A DNA stretch of 64,000 nucleotides from Lachnospiraceae bacterium Phil5. GTDB taxonomy: Bacteria; Bacillota; Clostridia; TANB77; CAG-508. Location of the stretch: NCBI GenBank assembly GCA_002633185.1, contig NWBM01000002.1, positions 374,832 through 438,831 of the forward strand, in the 5' to 3' direction. The position numbers and the translations under genes were made by a program. This document shows positions 44,863 to 54,331 of the stretch, in pieces. The notes beneath the pieces are model-generated. The model was not told where the DNA came from. It saw nothing but the letters and a program-made list of their open reading frames with translations, and ran no database searches. Position 1 is the first letter of the stretch, and every line of letters begins with the position of its first letter.

Positions 44863-46966
44863 ATTTACATCTTGCAAACGATATTCTTCTAGTTTCTTTA
44901 CTTGCTTCTATAACTTTAATTCTCATCTTCTCACCAATATTAAATATTTCTTTAGTAACTTCTCCAATTAATCTTTTATGTTCCTCATCATATTCAAAAT
45001 ATTCATCACCTAAATTCTCAAATCTTACTAATCCTTCAACTGTATTTTCTAATTCGACGAAAACTCCAAATGCAGTAATATTTGAAATGATTCCTTCATA
45101 TTCTTCCCCAATTTTATCTTGCATATATTCTGCTTTTTTAATATCTTCAGCATCACGTTCAACTTTTTGTGCTATCTTTTCTCTTTCTGATGATGTTTTT
45201 GCATATTTTTCAGATTGTACTTTTAGTAGCTCTTTTTCTTTTTCAGAAACATTGTATCCTTTTGCAATATATTCTGAAATTACTCTGTGTATAAATAAAT
45301 CTGGATATCTTCTTATTGGCGATGTAAAATGACAATAGTATTTGCTTGCTATTCCAAAATGGCCATTATTTTCGCTTTCATATTGCGCAATTTTTAATGT
45401 TCTTAATATTAATTTTGAAACAACCATTTCTTCAGGCTTTCCTTTTACTTGCTCTAAAACCTCTGCAAAGGCTTTAGGATGAATGTTATCTTTATTTGCC
45501 TTTATTCTATATCCTAAATTCCATAAAAATTTATTTAGCTCATTTATTTTGTCTATGTCTGGAACTGGATGAACTCTGTATATAAAAGGTGCTTCTAACC
45601 AATAAAACTTTTCAGCTATTGTTTCATTTGCAATTAGCATAAATTGTTCTATTATTTCATTTGCAAATGTAAGCTCGTATTTTTCTACATTTATTGCTAC
45701 CCCGTTCTCATCAAGTGTTATTTTACTTTCCGGAACATCTAAATCTAAGCTTCCATCTTTTATTCTCTTACTTTTTAGAATTAATGCTAATTCTTCCATC
45801 AATTTAAAGTGTTCAAAATACTCTCCTTTTCCATCACTTAATATTTTGAATACCCCATTATAAGACATTCTTTTTGTTACATTGATTATACTTTTTCTAA
45901 CATCTGATGATACAACTTGTCCTTTATCATTTATCTCCATTATTACAGATAAAGTAAATCTATCTTCTCCGGCATTTAAGCTACAGATTCCATTTGACAA
46001 TTCTTTAGGAAGCATTGGTATTACTCTATCCATCATATATATACTGGTTCCTCTAATTATTGCTTCTTTATCCAAATTTGAATTATCTTTTACATAATGG
46101 CTAACATCTGCAATGTGAACACCTAGCATATAATTTCCATTTTCTAATTTTTTTACACATACTGCATCATCTAAATCTTTTGCATCTTCACCATCTATTG
46201 TGAAAATTTCTTCTTTTCTTAAATCTAATCGTGTATTTAGTTCTTCTTTTGATACTTCTATTTTCAAGCTTTTCGCTTCCTTTAAAACAGGTTCTGGAAA
46301 CTCATATGGTAAGTCATATTCTTTAATAATTGATAACATGTCAACACCCGCTTCATTAATATTTCCAAGAACTTCTGTTATTTTACCTTCAGCTTTTTTC
46401 CCTTTTTCTGCATATTTAATTATTTTTACAACTACTTTTTGATTGTTTTTAGCACCTGCAAAATCTTTTTTTGAAATAAAAATATCTGTACCAAAATTTC
46501 TATCGTCCGGAACTACAAATCCAAAAGTTTTATTATTTTTAAATGTTCCAACTATGCTATTTTTTTGACGTTTTACAATCTTAACTATCTTTCCTTCTTT
46601 ATGAGTTGCATCATCTGTGTAATCATCAAAAATTTCGACAATAACCTTATCTCCATTCAATGCACCATTTATATTTCTATCACCTATAAATATTTCTTCA
46701 TCAGAACCTTCTATTTTTACAAATCCAAATCCTTTTTGGTTTAAACGTAAATCACCTTTTTTATATAATTCGCCATCTAGTAGCATATACTTTCCTTTTT
46801 TAGTACATTGGATTTTGTATTCTGAAACTAGATTTTCTAATACTTCTCTAAATTCTGAATATCTATCCTTGTCAACACCTAAAACAAAAGCCATTTCTTT
46901 GGCTTTCATTGGTACATAACTTTTATCTCCTAAAAAATCTAAAATTACTTGTTCTTCCTTACTCAT
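44861..46966 (-). CDS. rnr: Ribonuclease R
   Basis: 3'-5' exoribonuclease that degrades structured RNA. Two N-terminal cold-shock-like domains (KGFGFVKIEG, IVGTFKNNKTFGFVVPDDR) precede the RNB catalytic domain with FTIDGEDAKDLDDAVCV (about 255-271), whose Asp residues bind Mg, and HFTSPIRRYPDLFIHR (about 533-548). A C-terminal S1 domain has YEGIISNITAFGVFVELE. Length 701. In many Firmicutes it follows secG, as here. Confidence 0.95.
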   Translation of the reverse strand: MSKEEQVILDFLGDKSYVPMKAKEMAFVLGVDKDRYSEFREVLENLVSEYKIQCTKKGKYMLLDGELYKKGDLRLNQKGFGFVKIEGSDEEIFIGDRNINGALNGDKVIVEIFDDYTDDATHKEGKIVKIVKRQKNSIVGTFKNNKTFGFVVPDDRNFGTDIFISKKDFAGAKNNQKVVVKIIKYAEKGKKAEGKITEVLGNINEAGVDMLSIIKEYDLPYEFPEPVLKEAKSLKIEVSKEELNTRLDLRKEEIFTIDGEDAKDLDDAVCVKKLENGNYMLGVHIADVSHYVKDNSNLDKEAIIRGTSIYMMDRVIPMLPKELSNGICSLNAGEDRFTLSVIMEINDKGQVVSSDVRKSIINVTKRMSYNGVFKILSDGKGEYFEHFKLMEELALILKSKRIKDGSLDLDVPESKITLDENGVAINVEKYELTFANEIIEQFMLIANETIAEKFYWLEAPFIYRVHPVPDIDKINELNKFLWNLGYRIKANKDNIHPKAFAEVLEQVKGKPEEMVVSKLILRTLKIAQYESENNGHFGIASKYYCHFTSPIRRYPDLFIHRVISEYIAKGYNVSEKEKELLKVQSEKYAKTSSEREKIAQKVERDAEDIKKAEYMQDKIGEEYEGIISNITAFGVFVELENTVEGLVRFENLGDEYFEYDEEHKRLIGEVTKEIFNIGEKMRIKVIEASKETRRISFARCK

Positions 46967-47005
46967 TTTAAACTCTCCTATTAACTACCCCATAATAAAA
47001 TAAAA

Positions 47006-47027
47006 GGTGCCTATTTTGTAAGACACC
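47006..47027 (-). terminator. Terminator after secG
   Basis: On the minus strand GGTGTC / GGCACC form a 6-bp stem with one G-T pair and a 10-base loop, followed by TTTTATTTT. Readthrough into rnr is possible. Confidence 0.5.
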
Positions 47028-47050
47028 CTGTTTTTATAAATATAATAATT

Positions 47051-47299
47051 TTAAGCAACATATAAAATTCCTAAAGCAACTGATGTTATTGCAAATGCAA
47101 TTCCTAATATTACAGTTAACTTTTTCATTTTTCCTTCTTTTGTTCTTCCTTTATTTTTTTCATAGAAATTATTTGTTGAAGAACCTGTTATTGTTTCAGA
47201 TGCTCCTGAAGCATCCTTTGTTTGAACTGTTGCCACTACTATTAGGGCTAAACATATTATAATATAAATTGCTGTTACTATATATTTTGCTGTTGTCAT
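47051..47299 (-). CDS. secG: Preprotein translocase subunit SecG
   Basis: An 82-residue protein with two membrane spans (about 5-24 and 61-80) flanking the polar loop ASETITGSSTNNFYEKNKGR, whose TGSS/FYEKNKGRT pattern is typical of SecG. It stabilises SecYE during protein export. Position beside rnr supports the call. Confidence 0.9.
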   Translation of the reverse strand: MTTAKYIVTAIYIIICLALIVVATVQTKDASGASETITGSSTNNFYEKNKGRTKEGKMKKLTVILGIAFAITSVALGILYVA

Positions 47300-47400
47300 T
47301 TTTTCCTCTCTCCATTCGTTTTTTTAATTTGGCATAATTGTATCATATCTTTTAGCTTTATGCAAACTTTTTGTTAACTTTATTTAAAGTTTTTTTATTT

Positions 47401-48723
47401 TTATGCTGTTTCTACATTCTTCTTTGTGGTACCTTTTACTTTTTTTGCTTGTTTTGTTTCATTTTTATTGTTATTAATTACAACTGTTGGCTCTTTTTGA
47501 TTTAAAACAGTGTCTTTAGTAATTATACACTTCTCAATTTTAGGATTTGATGGAATATCAAACATAATATCTCTCATTATATCCTCTAAAATTGAGCGCA
47601 AACCTCTTGCACCAGTTTTTCTTTCTATTGCCTTTTCAACAATTGCTTCAACTGCATCATCTTCAAATTCTAGTTCAACATCATCTAATTTAAACAATTT
47701 TTTGTATTGTTTAACTAATGCGTTTTTAGGTTCTGTTAATATTTTAATTAATGCCTGTTTATCTAAGTCTTGTAGTGTTGCTACAATTGGTAATCTTCCC
47801 ACAAATTCTGGAATTAATCCAAACTTTAATAGGTCTTGTGGCAATAATTCTTCAAATACCTTTGATGGATCTACATCTTTAGGACTTTCTATTTTTGCTC
47901 CAAATCCTATTGATTTTTTACCAATTCTATCATTTATTAATTTATCTAATCCTTCAAAAGCTCCACCACAAATAAATAAAATGTTTTCCGTATTTATTTG
48001 TATGAATTCTTGATGTGGATGTTTTCTACCACCTTGTGGAGGTACAGATGCTATTGTTCCTTCAACAATTTTTAATAATGCTTGTTGTACACCTTCACCG
48101 CTTACATCTCTTGTTATTGAAGGATTTTCAGACTTTCTTGTAATTTTATCAATTTCATCTATATAAATTATTCCTTTTTCTGCTTTTGCAACATCATAAT
48201 CAGCATTTTGGATTAATTTTAATAAAATATTCTCAACATCTTCTCCAACATAACCTGCTTCTGTTAATGTTGTTGCATCTGCTATTGCAAATGGAACATT
48301 TAAAACTCTAGCAAGTGTTTGAGCAAGTAATGTTTTTCCACAACCAGTTGGACCTAATAATAATATATTGCTTTTCTTTATTTCAACATCGTCTTTTGAA
48401 TTAGATTCTATATCATTATTGATTCTTTTGTAATGATTGTATACTGCTACTGATAATGTTTTTTTAGCATTTTCTTGACCAATTACATATTCATCTAAAA
48501 CTTGCTTAATTTCTGCAGGAGTTGGTAATTTTGAATCCTCTTTTAGAGTATATGCAACATCTTGATCTTCATCATATAAATCTTCTTCTATAATACCAGT
48601 ACATACTTTTATACATTCATCACAAATATACACACCAGGACCTGCAATTATTCTTTGCACTTGTTCTTGTGGTTTACCGCAAAATGAACATCTAATATTT
48701 TTGGTTTGACTGTTATTTGGCAT
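47401..48723 (-). CDS. clpX: ATP-dependent Clp protease ATP-binding subunit ClpX
   Basis: AAA+ unfoldase that feeds ClpP. The zinc domain has CSFC (12-15) and CDEC (34-37), followed by Walker [11 protein letters not shown], Walker [11 protein letters not shown], sensor and the IGF-like loop ([13 protein letters not shown]). The start at 48723 (MPNNSQ) gives the usual ClpX N-terminus. Its only good ribosome site, AAAGGAGAG (48789-48781), is 57 bases upstream and separated by a hairpin (see 48734-48780). A weak TTG at 48759 is in frame. The tail is Lys/Thr-rich. It lies downstream of clpP, as usual. Confidence 0.94.
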   Translation of the reverse strand: MPNNSQTKNIRCSFCGKPQEQVQRIIAGPGVYICDECIKVCTGIIEEDLYDEDQDVAYTLKEDSKLPTPAEIKQVLDEYVIGQENAKKTLSVAVYNHYKRINNDIESNSKDDVEIKKSNILLLGPTGCGKTLLAQTLARVLNVPFAIADATTLTEAGYVGEDVENILLKLIQNADYDVAKAEKGIIYIDEIDKITRKSENPSITRDVSGEGVQQALLKIVEGTIASVPPQGGRKHPHQEFIQINTENILFICGGAFEGLDKLINDRIGKKSIGFGAKIESPKDVDPSKVFEELLPQDLLKFGLIPEFVGRLPIVATLQDLDKQALIKILTEPKNALVKQYKKLFKLDDVELEFEDDAVEAIVEKAIERKTGARGLRSILEDIMRDIMFDIPSNPKIEKCIITKDTVLNQKEPTVVINNNKNETKQAKKVKGTTKKNVETA

Positions 48724-48733
48724 ATTTTTTTTG

Positions 48734-48780
48734 TATGATATTTTTCTTTTATGTGTCAAAATATATCGAAAAAAATCATA
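48734..48780 (-). promoter_or_regulatory. Hairpin between the ribosome site and start codon of clpX
   Basis: TATGATTTTTTT (48780-48769) pairs with AAAAATATCATA (48745-48734) over about 12 positions with a mismatch, looping out 23 bases. AAAGGAGAG touches its base on one side and the clpX ATG lies 10 bases beyond the other. When folded, the site is brought to normal distance. Unfolded, the site would serve a 7-codon leader frame starting at 48780. Confidence 0.5.
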
Positions 48781-48840
48781 CTCTCCTTTCCTTATTTAAT
48801 TTTTTATTCTTTTGTGCGTTTTAATAATTCATTAATTTTA

Positions 48841-49446
48841 TTACATTCTTTTTTCCATAATGCCATCAATTAAGCCATATTCTAGTGCTTCTTGAGCTGT
48901 CATGTAGTTATCTCTTTCTGTGTCTTTATTAATAACTTCTAATGGTTGACCTGTTCTTTCACTTAACAATTTGTTTAATTTTTCACGTGTTTTAACCATG
49001 TGATCTGCATGGATTTTTATTTCTGTTGTTTGGCCAGATAAACCTCCACCTGCTATTAATGGTTGGTGAATTAATATTTCAGCATTTGGTGTAGCATAAC
49101 GTTTTCCTTTTTCACCTGATGCTAAAAGCACAGCTCCCATACTTGCTGCCATTCCAATACAAATTGTAGAAACTGGACATTTAATATAATTCATTGTATC
49201 TACTATTCCCATACCATCTGTAATTGAACCACCTGGGCTATTGATATATAAACAAATTTCTTTATCTGGATCTTCAGATTCCAAAAATAATAATTGAGCA
49301 ATTACTAAACTTGCTGTTGTTGGATTTACATCCTCTCCTAAAAATATAATTCTATCTTTCAATAATCTTGAAAAAATATCAAAAGATCTCTCTCCTTTAG
49401 ATGTTTGTTCTATAACATATGGAACTAAACTATTTTTTTCTATCAT
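48841..49446 (-). CDS. clpP: ATP-dependent Clp protease proteolytic subunit ClpP
   Basis: Tetradecameric serine protease. Catalytic Ser about 102 in GMAASMGAV, His about 127 in LIHQPL and Asp about 176 in [21 protein letters not shown] forms the oxyanion region. Length 201 is normal. It lies between tig and clpX, the standard order. The start follows AGGAGGTAAA. Confidence 0.97.
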   Translation of the reverse strand: MIEKNSLVPYVIEQTSKGERSFDIFSRLLKDRIIFLGEDVNPTTASLVIAQLLFLESEDPDKEICLYINSPGGSITDGMGIVDTMNYIKCPVSTICIGMAASMGAVLLASGEKGKRYATPNAEILIHQPLIAGGGLSGQTTEIKIHADHMVKTREKLNKLLSERTGQPLEVINKDTERDNYMTAQEALEYGLIDGIMEKRM

Positions 49447-49598
49447 ATTTTACCTCCTAAATTAATTACTATAATTATTAACTAATAATATTTTTTATAA
49501 ACAAAATTTGTGCATATTATTACATTTTAGATATACCTGCATTTTATAATATAATGTATTTTTTTTCAATACCTTATATCTAAATTATTAAAAAACAT

Positions 49599-49627
49599 TA
49601 GAAAGCTAGGTAACACCTAACTTTCTA
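49599..49627 (-). terminator. Terminator after tig
   Basis: A 12-bp stem, TAGAAAG-TAGGT / ACCTA-CTTTCTA, with one unpaired base per side and a 3-base loop; on the minus strand it is followed by ATGTTTTTT. It lies 12 bases past the tig stop, so clpP probably has its own promoter in 49447-49598. Confidence 0.75.
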
Positions 49628-49638
49628 CATTCATTACA

Positions 49639-50922
49639 CTATTTTATTTTTGCATTATCAACAACAAATTTTACTGCTTTTTCTGCTTTCATACTATCTT
49701 TTATGTAATTAATTAATTGTTCATTTTTCATTAATTCGCTAGCTTCTTTACCATAGTTTTTAGCCATTTCATTTACTTTTTCTTCAATTTCATCAATGCT
49801 TGCTTCTAATTTTTCAGCATCTACTATAGCTTCTAAAACTAATCTACTTTTAACTTGTTTTTTAGCTTGCTCTTCAAATTCTTTTCTCATTTCAGCTTCT
49901 GTTTTACCAATCATTTGAAGATATGAGTTCATGTTTAGGCCTTGGTATGATAATCTTGTTTCAATATCTTTTACCATGTTATCTACTTCTGTTTCAATCA
50001 TTCCAGATGGAATTTCTATTTCTGTTGCATCACAAACAGCTTGTATTGCTTTGTCTTCAGTTTCATATTTAGCTTTGTTCAAGTTTTCTTCTTCTAATTT
50101 TTCTTTGATACTATTTTTTAATTCATCAATTGTATCAAATTCGCTAACATCCTTAGCAAATTCATCATCTAATTCAGGTAATTCTTTTCTTTTAATTTCA
50201 TGTAATTTAACTTTGAATGTAGCATCTTTTCCAGCTAAGTCTTTTGAGAAGTATTCATCTGGGAATTTTACTTGAATATCTTTTTCTTCATCAATTTTCA
50301 TTCCTATTACTTGATCTTCAAATCCTGGAATAAATGTTTTACTTCCAATTTCTAATTCGTGTTTTTCTGCTTTTCCACCTTCAAATGGAACTCCATCAAC
50401 AAATCCTTCGAAATCTATAACAGCTATATCTTTTTCAGCTACTGGTTCATCTTCAATGCTTATTAATCTTGAATTTCTGTTAGCCATTTGCTCTAATTCT
50501 TTTTGAATATCTTCGTCTGTTACATTATATTCAATTTTATCTATAGCGACACCTTTATATTTTCCAAGTTTAACTTCTGGTTTAACTTGTACAATTGCTG
50601 TAAATACTAATTCTTTTCCTTTTCCTATTTCTTTAATATCTATTTCTGGCTTGCTTACTATTTCTAAGTTTTGTTCTTTAACTTCTTTTTCAAATATTTC
50701 TGGAACTATTTCATTGAAAGTATCCTCATAAAAAATTTCTGGGCCATAAGTTTTTTCAATTAATTGCATTGGAGCTTTTCCTTTTCTAAACCCTGGTATA
50801 TTGAAATATTTAGCTGTTTTTGAATATACTTTTTTCATTCCTTCATCAAAAACTTCAGCTGGTATATTAAATGTTAATTTTAATTCATTTGTATTTTCTG
50901 TTTTTTCTACTTTCATACTCAT
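49639..50922 (-). CDS. tig: Trigger factor, ribosome-associated chaperone
   Basis: The N-terminal ribosome-binding domain carries the signature FNIPGFRKGKAPM (about 40-52). The middle PPIase domain has VIDFEGFVDGVPFEGGKAE (about 167-185), and the long helical C-terminal domain cradles nascent chains. Length 427 is normal. It has a promoter at 50984-51011 and a small leader hairpin. An alternative start two codons in (second Met) is equally possible. Confidence 0.96.
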   Translation of the reverse strand: MSMKVEKTENTNELKLTFNIPAEVFDEGMKKVYSKTAKYFNIPGFRKGKAPMQLIEKTYGPEIFYEDTFNEIVPEIFEKEVKEQNLEIVSKPEIDIKEIGKGKELVFTAIVQVKPEVKLGKYKGVAIDKIEYNVTDEDIQKELEQMANRNSRLISIEDEPVAEKDIAVIDFEGFVDGVPFEGGKAEKHELEIGSKTFIPGFEDQVIGMKIDEEKDIQVKFPDEYFSKDLAGKDATFKVKLHEIKRKELPELDDEFAKDVSEFDTIDELKNSIKEKLEEENLNKAKYETEDKAIQAVCDATEIEIPSGMIETEVDNMVKDIETRLSYQGLNMNSYLQMIGKTEAEMRKEFEEQAKKQVKSRLVLEAIVDAEKLEASIDEIEEKVNEMAKNYGKEASELMKNEQLINYIKDSMKAEKAVKFVVDNAKIK

Positions 50923-50955
50923 TTTTTATATTCTTCCTTTCAATTTCTGTATTAT

Positions 50956-50973
50956 GTTGCCTTTATAGGCAAC
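50956..50973 (-). promoter_or_regulatory. Short hairpin in the tig leader
   Basis: GTTGCC / GGCAAC with a 6-base loop, about 35 bases before the tig ATG and just after the expected transcript start. It could protect the 5' end; no T-tract follows. Confidence 0.35.
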
Positions 50974-50983
50974 TAGCTTTTTT

Positions 50984-51011
50984 ATTATATCATAAATTGG
51001 AAATATTGCAA
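50984..51011 (-). promoter_or_regulatory. Sigma-A-type promoter for tig
   Basis: TTGCAA (51011-51006), a 16-base spacer and extended TGaTATAAT (-10 at 50989-50984) on the minus strand. Confidence 0.7.
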
Positions 51012-51043
51012 TAGTTTAGTGGAAATTTTTATTAATAATATAA

Positions 51044-51103
51044 AAAGACCTGGTTAAAATAAACCAGGTCTTTGGAGTTGCTCTTTATGGTGAGCCCTCC
51101 GCT
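51044..51103 (-). ncRNA. Structured intergenic element ending in a terminator-like hairpin
   Basis: On the minus strand a nested stem (GGAG with CTCC at 51100-51097/51077-51074, enclosing GCTC with GAGC) is followed directly by a perfect 12-bp hairpin AAAGACCTGGTT / AACCAGGTCTTT (51044-51073) and then TTTTTATATT. This looks like the 3' end of a small RNA or a riboswitch-like attenuator before tig, although the tig promoter lies downstream. On the plus strand it would sit upstream of the small gene's promoter. I could not match a known RNA family. Confidence 0.35.
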
Positions 51104-51126
51104 ATCTACTGTTCTCACTACTCTAC

Positions 51127-51155
51127 TTGCATTGTATATTTATTTATGCTATAAT
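51127..51155 (+). promoter_or_regulatory. Sigma-A-type promoter for the small orphan gene
   Basis: TTGCAT (51127-51132), a 17-base spacer with TGc and consensus TATAAT (51150-51155). The leader is about 80 bases. Confidence 0.78.
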
Positions 51156-51240
51156 TGTAAGCAACATGGCTAAAGCCATTAATTGATAAAGCCTATACTC
51201 TGTTTTAGAGTCAACCATTTTAAGGAGGGTATTATAAAAA

Positions 51241-51467
51241 TGAATAAGCAGATTTTCGAAGAAGCAGCTTTGCTTAAGGAAGTTGACGCTGCCTATGAAG
51301 CCGAAAAACGTGCATTTAAACGAATTCAAGGAAATCCTAATGCCGACGTTCTTGCTCATTTAAGGGCAGATGTAGAATTCAACGAAAAGAAGAATGAGTA
51401 TCAAAAAATCACTGGTAAAGCATACTCTCCACCATGGTTTAGGGAAAAATTTAAAAGACTTGGTTAA
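51241..51467 (+). CDS. Hypothetical 75-residue charged protein
   Basis: Not recognised. It is a highly charged helical protein (FEEAALLKEVDAAYEAEKRA, about 5-24) ending in PPWFREKFKRLG. The ATG has AAGGAGGG at good spacing, a consensus promoter lies upstream, and a terminator overlaps its last codons, so it is a self-contained gene. Codon use is richer in G/C (GCC, GAC, GTT) than that of its neighbours, like the genes at 2401 and 54332, suggesting acquisition. No in-frame CGG is present. Confidence 0.7.
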
Positions 51468-51484
51468 TAACCAAGTCTTTTTTT
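51454..51484 (+). terminator. Terminator overlapping the end of the small orphan gene
   Basis: AAAGACTTGG / CCAAGTCTTT with a 7-base loop is followed by a run of Ts. The stem starts inside the last three codons and resembles the hairpin at 51044-51073 upstream of the gene. Confidence 0.85.
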
Positions 51485-51487
51485 GTA

Positions 51488-52195
51488 TTAAAATACTTTT
51501 ACTAATTTAAAATCTAAATAATCTGCACTAATTAGATGAAAGTTTATTCCTCCAACTTCACCTTCAATTGCATCTTTATGTGAATTACCATGTAAATGTC
51601 CATAATAACAATCTTTTATTCCATTTTCGTTTAATGTATTATAAAACTCTAAATATCTGCCATCTTCAATATTTCTTGAAACAATTGGAGGATAATGTAT
51701 AAATGCTATTATTGGTTTATCACTTCCATAAGTATCTATTGCGTTTTTAATTGAAAGCTTTAATCTTTCATTTTCTCTATTTATCATTTTTTGGCTTTCA
51801 TCTGTTTCATTAAAAGCCCAACCTCGTGTTCCAACAATTATTTTATCCTCAACTAAATATGAATTATTATATAGAAAATCTATATTTTCAAAATTATTTT
51901 CTTTAACAAATTCTCTCATTTTTGTTAAAGTTGTCCACCAATAATCATGATTTCCTTTTAGTAAAATCTTTTTACCTGGTAAGTTATTTAAATATTCAAA
52001 ATCTAGTTTTGCATCTTCAATATATGTGGCCCATGAAAAATCTCCAGGAAGAATAACAGTATCTTCTGGCTTAACTTTTTCAATCCAATCATTTTTTATT
52101 TTTTCGGCATGATTATCCCAGTTGTCTCCAAAAATATCCATTGGCTTATCAGTTTCAAATGATAAGTGTAAATCAGCAATAACCCAAATTGACAT
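51488..52195 (-). CDS. Metallophosphoesterase of the calcineurin type
   Basis: Dinuclear-metal phosphoesterase. WVIADLHLSF (about 4-13), ILPGDFSWA (about 49-57), LLKGNHDYWW (about 80-89), FIHYPP and CYYGHLHGNSH (about 202-212) supply all metal ligands. About 235 residues. The start at 52195 is fixed by AAAGGAGGAAT; upstream in-frame codons lie in the 52214 repeat. The substrate is unknown. Confidence 0.88.
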   Translation of the reverse strand: MSIWVIADLHLSFETDKPMDIFGDNWDNHAEKIKNDWIEKVKPEDTVILPGDFSWATYIEDAKLDFEYLNNLPGKKILLKGNHDYWWTTLTKMREFVKENNFENIDFLYNNSYLVEDKIIVGTRGWAFNETDESQKMINRENERLKLSIKNAIDTYGSDKPIIAFIHYPPIVSRNIEDGRYLEFYNTLNENGIKDCYYGHLHGNSHKDAIEGEVGGINFHLISADYLDFKLVKVF

Positions 52196-52213
52196 TTTTA
52201 TTCCTCCTTTCAA

Positions 52214-52352
52214 AATTTTCAATAAAAGGGACAGGTCTTTTTATTGAAAATCCTTTAAAAATTTTGTCGAATTATAAGTTTTATTTTTTTATTACTTTTT
52301 TCGACATATTTCACTTAACAAATTCAATAAAAAGACCTGTCCCTTTTATTGA
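52214..52352. repeat. MITE-like element: 31-bp inverted repeats with GGGACAGGT core
   Basis: TTCAATAAAAGGGACAGGTC plus TTTTTATTGAA near 52209-52240 is the exact reverse complement of the sequence near 52322-52353. About 80 AT-rich bases lie between. It fills the gap between tsaD (stop at 52360) and the phosphoesterase start. Two long inverted arms with a GGGACAGG core look like a miniature element or REP pair; as RNA it would form a very stable hairpin. Arm ends are approximate. Confidence 0.75.
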
Positions 52353-52359
52353 ATTTTGA

Positions 52360-53361
52360 TTATTCTCCTAATTTCAAGTTTGGAATCGCATTTAAATATA
52401 AGTCTGATGTTTTTCCATTTATGAAATTATAGTATCCTGCACAGGCTATCATTGCCGCATTATCTGTGCATAAAATTGGTTCTGGATAATATATTTTCAT
52501 ATTGTGTGTTTTTTCTAGTTCTAAAAATTTTTCTCTTATATAGCTGTTAGCTGAAACTCCTCCTGCTAAGGCAATTTTGTTTATATTTAGCTCTTTTGCT
52601 GCTTTTAGTGTATTTTCTAATAATACTTCTGTTACTGTTTTTTCAAAGCTTGCACATAAATCAGCTTTATTTACATCTGGATTTTTGTGATGTAAGTTTA
52701 TAATTGCAGTTTTAATTCCACTAAAGCTGAAATCTAAATTTTCAAAATGTGTTTTGGGAAGTTGAATATTTGCTTCTCCTTCTTTTGCAAGCTTGTCTAT
52801 CTTAGGTCCTCCTGGATATCCTAAGCCTACTACTCTTGCAACTTTATCAAATGCTTCTCCAATAGCATCATCTCTAGTTTTTCCTAGTATTTCAAACTCC
52901 TTATAGTTTTTTATATGTACTAAATGTGTGTGTCCTCCTGAAATTATTAAACATAAAAAAGGAGGTTCTAAATCCTTGTGTGTTATGTAGTTTGCAGCTA
53001 TATGACCTTCAATGTGGTTAGTTGCTACTAATGGTTTACCTAGTGTATAGCTTAACGCTTTTGCATATGATACACCTACAAGCAATGCTCCAACTAATCC
53101 TGGTCCATATGTACATGCAATATGGTCTATATCATCGAATGTGATATTAGCTTGCTTTAAGGCTTCTTTTGTAACTTCTGAGATAGCTTCAACATGATTT
53201 CTTGAAGCAATTTCAGGCACTACTCCACCATATTGCTCATGTATTTTAATTTGCGAATTAATTACATTTGATAATATTTCTCTTCCATTTTTTACTACAG
53301 CTACTGAAGTTTCATCACAACTTGATTCTATTCCTAATGTTATTATATCTTTCATTTTCAT
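52360..53361 (-). CDS. tsaD: tRNA N6-threonylcarbamoyladenosine transferase TsaD
   Basis: Transfers threonylcarbamoyl to A37 of ANN-decoding tRNAs with TsaB and Tsa[17 protein letters not shown] (about 7-22), [13 protein letters not shown], the metal site [10 protein letters not shown] (about 110-119), ISGGHTHLV and [13 protein letters not shown] are all present. Length 333 is normal. The ribosome site AAGGAGG (53395-53389) is 27 bases from the ATG with a hairpin between. The second ATG (53355) is also possible. Confidence 0.96.
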   Translation of the reverse strand: MKMKDIITLGIESSCDETSVAVVKNGREILSNVINSQIKIHEQYGGVVPEIASRNHVEAISEVTKEALKQANITFDDIDHIACTYGPGLVGALLVGVSYAKALSYTLGKPLVATNHIEGHIAANYITHKDLEPPFLCLIISGGHTHLVHIKNYKEFEILGKTRDDAIGEAFDKVARVVGLGYPGGPKIDKLAKEGEANIQLPKTHFENLDFSFSGIKTAIINLHHKNPDVNKADLCASFEKTVTEVLLENTLKAAKELNINKIALAGGVSANSYIREKFLELEKTHNMKIYYPEPILCTDNAAMIACAGYYNFINGKTSDLYLNAIPNLKLGE

Positions 53362-53366
53362 GTATT

Positions 53367-53384
53367 GATATTTTTAGAAATATC
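53367..53384 (-). promoter_or_regulatory. Hairpin between the ribosome site and start codon of tsaD
   Basis: GATATTT / AAATATC with a 4-base loop lies exactly between AAGGAGG (53395-53389) and ATG 53361. Folding leaves 4 bases before and 5 after, a normal effective spacing of 9. Unfolded, the site favours a short overlapping leader frame starting at ATG 53386. Confidence 0.6.
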
Positions 53385-53421
53385 ATTTCCTCCTTCCTAA
53401 TTTTGTACCTTTTATAATTAT

Positions 53422-54189
53422 TTATAATCCAAATATTTGTAAAATTCCTTTTAAATTCATACCAAATATATTTCCTATTACTGTGAATAGACCTCTTGTT
53501 ATTCCTCTAATTGCTGGGCTTATTATTAATCCTGCTATTCCTGTTATCCAAATTACAACAAATACAATATAGAATATTTGTGAATTTCTTTCAAACCAGC
53601 TTCTGGCATTATATGGTAAGAAATTGCTTAAAATTTTTGAACCATCTAATGGTGGAAGTGGTATTAAATTAAACACTCCTAACCCTATATTTATTAGTGC
53701 TAATTCTAAAAAGAATATTACTATTAACCAATATGCTTTTGGTTGAACATTACTAAACCAATTAAATTTAAACATTAATGCCATTATAACTGATGTTATT
53801 ATTGCTAATATAAAATTCATTAATGGTCCAGCAAATGCTACAATTGCTTCTGCTTTGTTCATTGATATATTTCTTTTAAATCTTGATGGATTAATTTGAA
53901 CTGGTTTTCCCCATCCAAATCCTGCAACTATTAATAATGCAAATCCAACTGGATCTATGTGTGCAAATGGATTTAAAGTTAATCTTCCTTGATTTTTAGG
54001 TGTGTCATCTCCTAATCTATCTGCTGCAAATGCATGGGCAAATTCGTGAAATGTTATTGCTATTAGTATTGCTGGAAGCGTTACTAGTGTTATTAATAGA
54101 CCATCTTTGTTTGTTATTCTTGTTGCTATTCTTGAAAGAACAAGAACAACTAAAATTACATATAGTATTCTTTTGTCAAAATTGAACAT
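53422..54189 (-). CDS. Site-2-protease family (M50) membrane metalloprotease
   Basis: Intramembrane zinc protease of the YwhC/SpoIVFB-like group. The active-site helix ITFHEFAHAFAADRLGD (about 45-61) holds HExxH, and the third ligand is in NLIPLPPLDGSKIL (about 171-184). Six hydrophobic segments. There is no PDZ domain, unlike RseP, so the short S2P subgroup fits. Substrate unknown; it is near tsaD, with no sporulation partner seen. Confidence 0.88.
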   Translation of the reverse strand: MFNFDKRILYVILVVLVLSRIATRITNKDGLLITLVTLPAILIAITFHEFAHAFAADRLGDDTPKNQGRLTLNPFAHIDPVGFALLIVAGFGWGKPVQINPSRFKRNISMNKAEAIVAFAGPLMNFILAIITSVIMALMFKFNWFSNVQPKAYWLIVIFFLELALINIGLGVFNLIPLPPLDGSKILSNFLPYNARSWFERNSQIFYIVFVVIWITGIAGLIISPAIRGITRGLFTVIGNIFGMNLKGILQIFGL

Positions 54190-54285
54190 ATATCTTCATA
54201 TTCCTTTCAATTTAATAATCTTATATATTATACCACATTTGGTAAATTTATCAACATTTTTTTGTTGTAAAAATTTTTTAATAAT

Positions 54286-54325
54286 AAACGAAAACAAGAA
54301 TGAAATATCATTCTTGTTTTCGTTT
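54286..54325. terminator. 18-bp hairpin terminator between the M41-like and M50 genes
   Basis: AAACGAAAACAAGAATGA / TCATTCTTGTTTTCGTTT is a perfect stem with a 4-base loop, just past the M41-like stop at 54332. It should stop minus-strand transcription from the accessory patch. Confidence 0.85.
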
Positions 54326-54331
54326 CTGGAT

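Noticed and set aside
53340..53395. A frameshift linking the leader frame at 53386 to tsaD
   Set aside because: TsaD is full length from 53361 and the leader frame adds no family sequence; the hairpin gives a simpler explanation.
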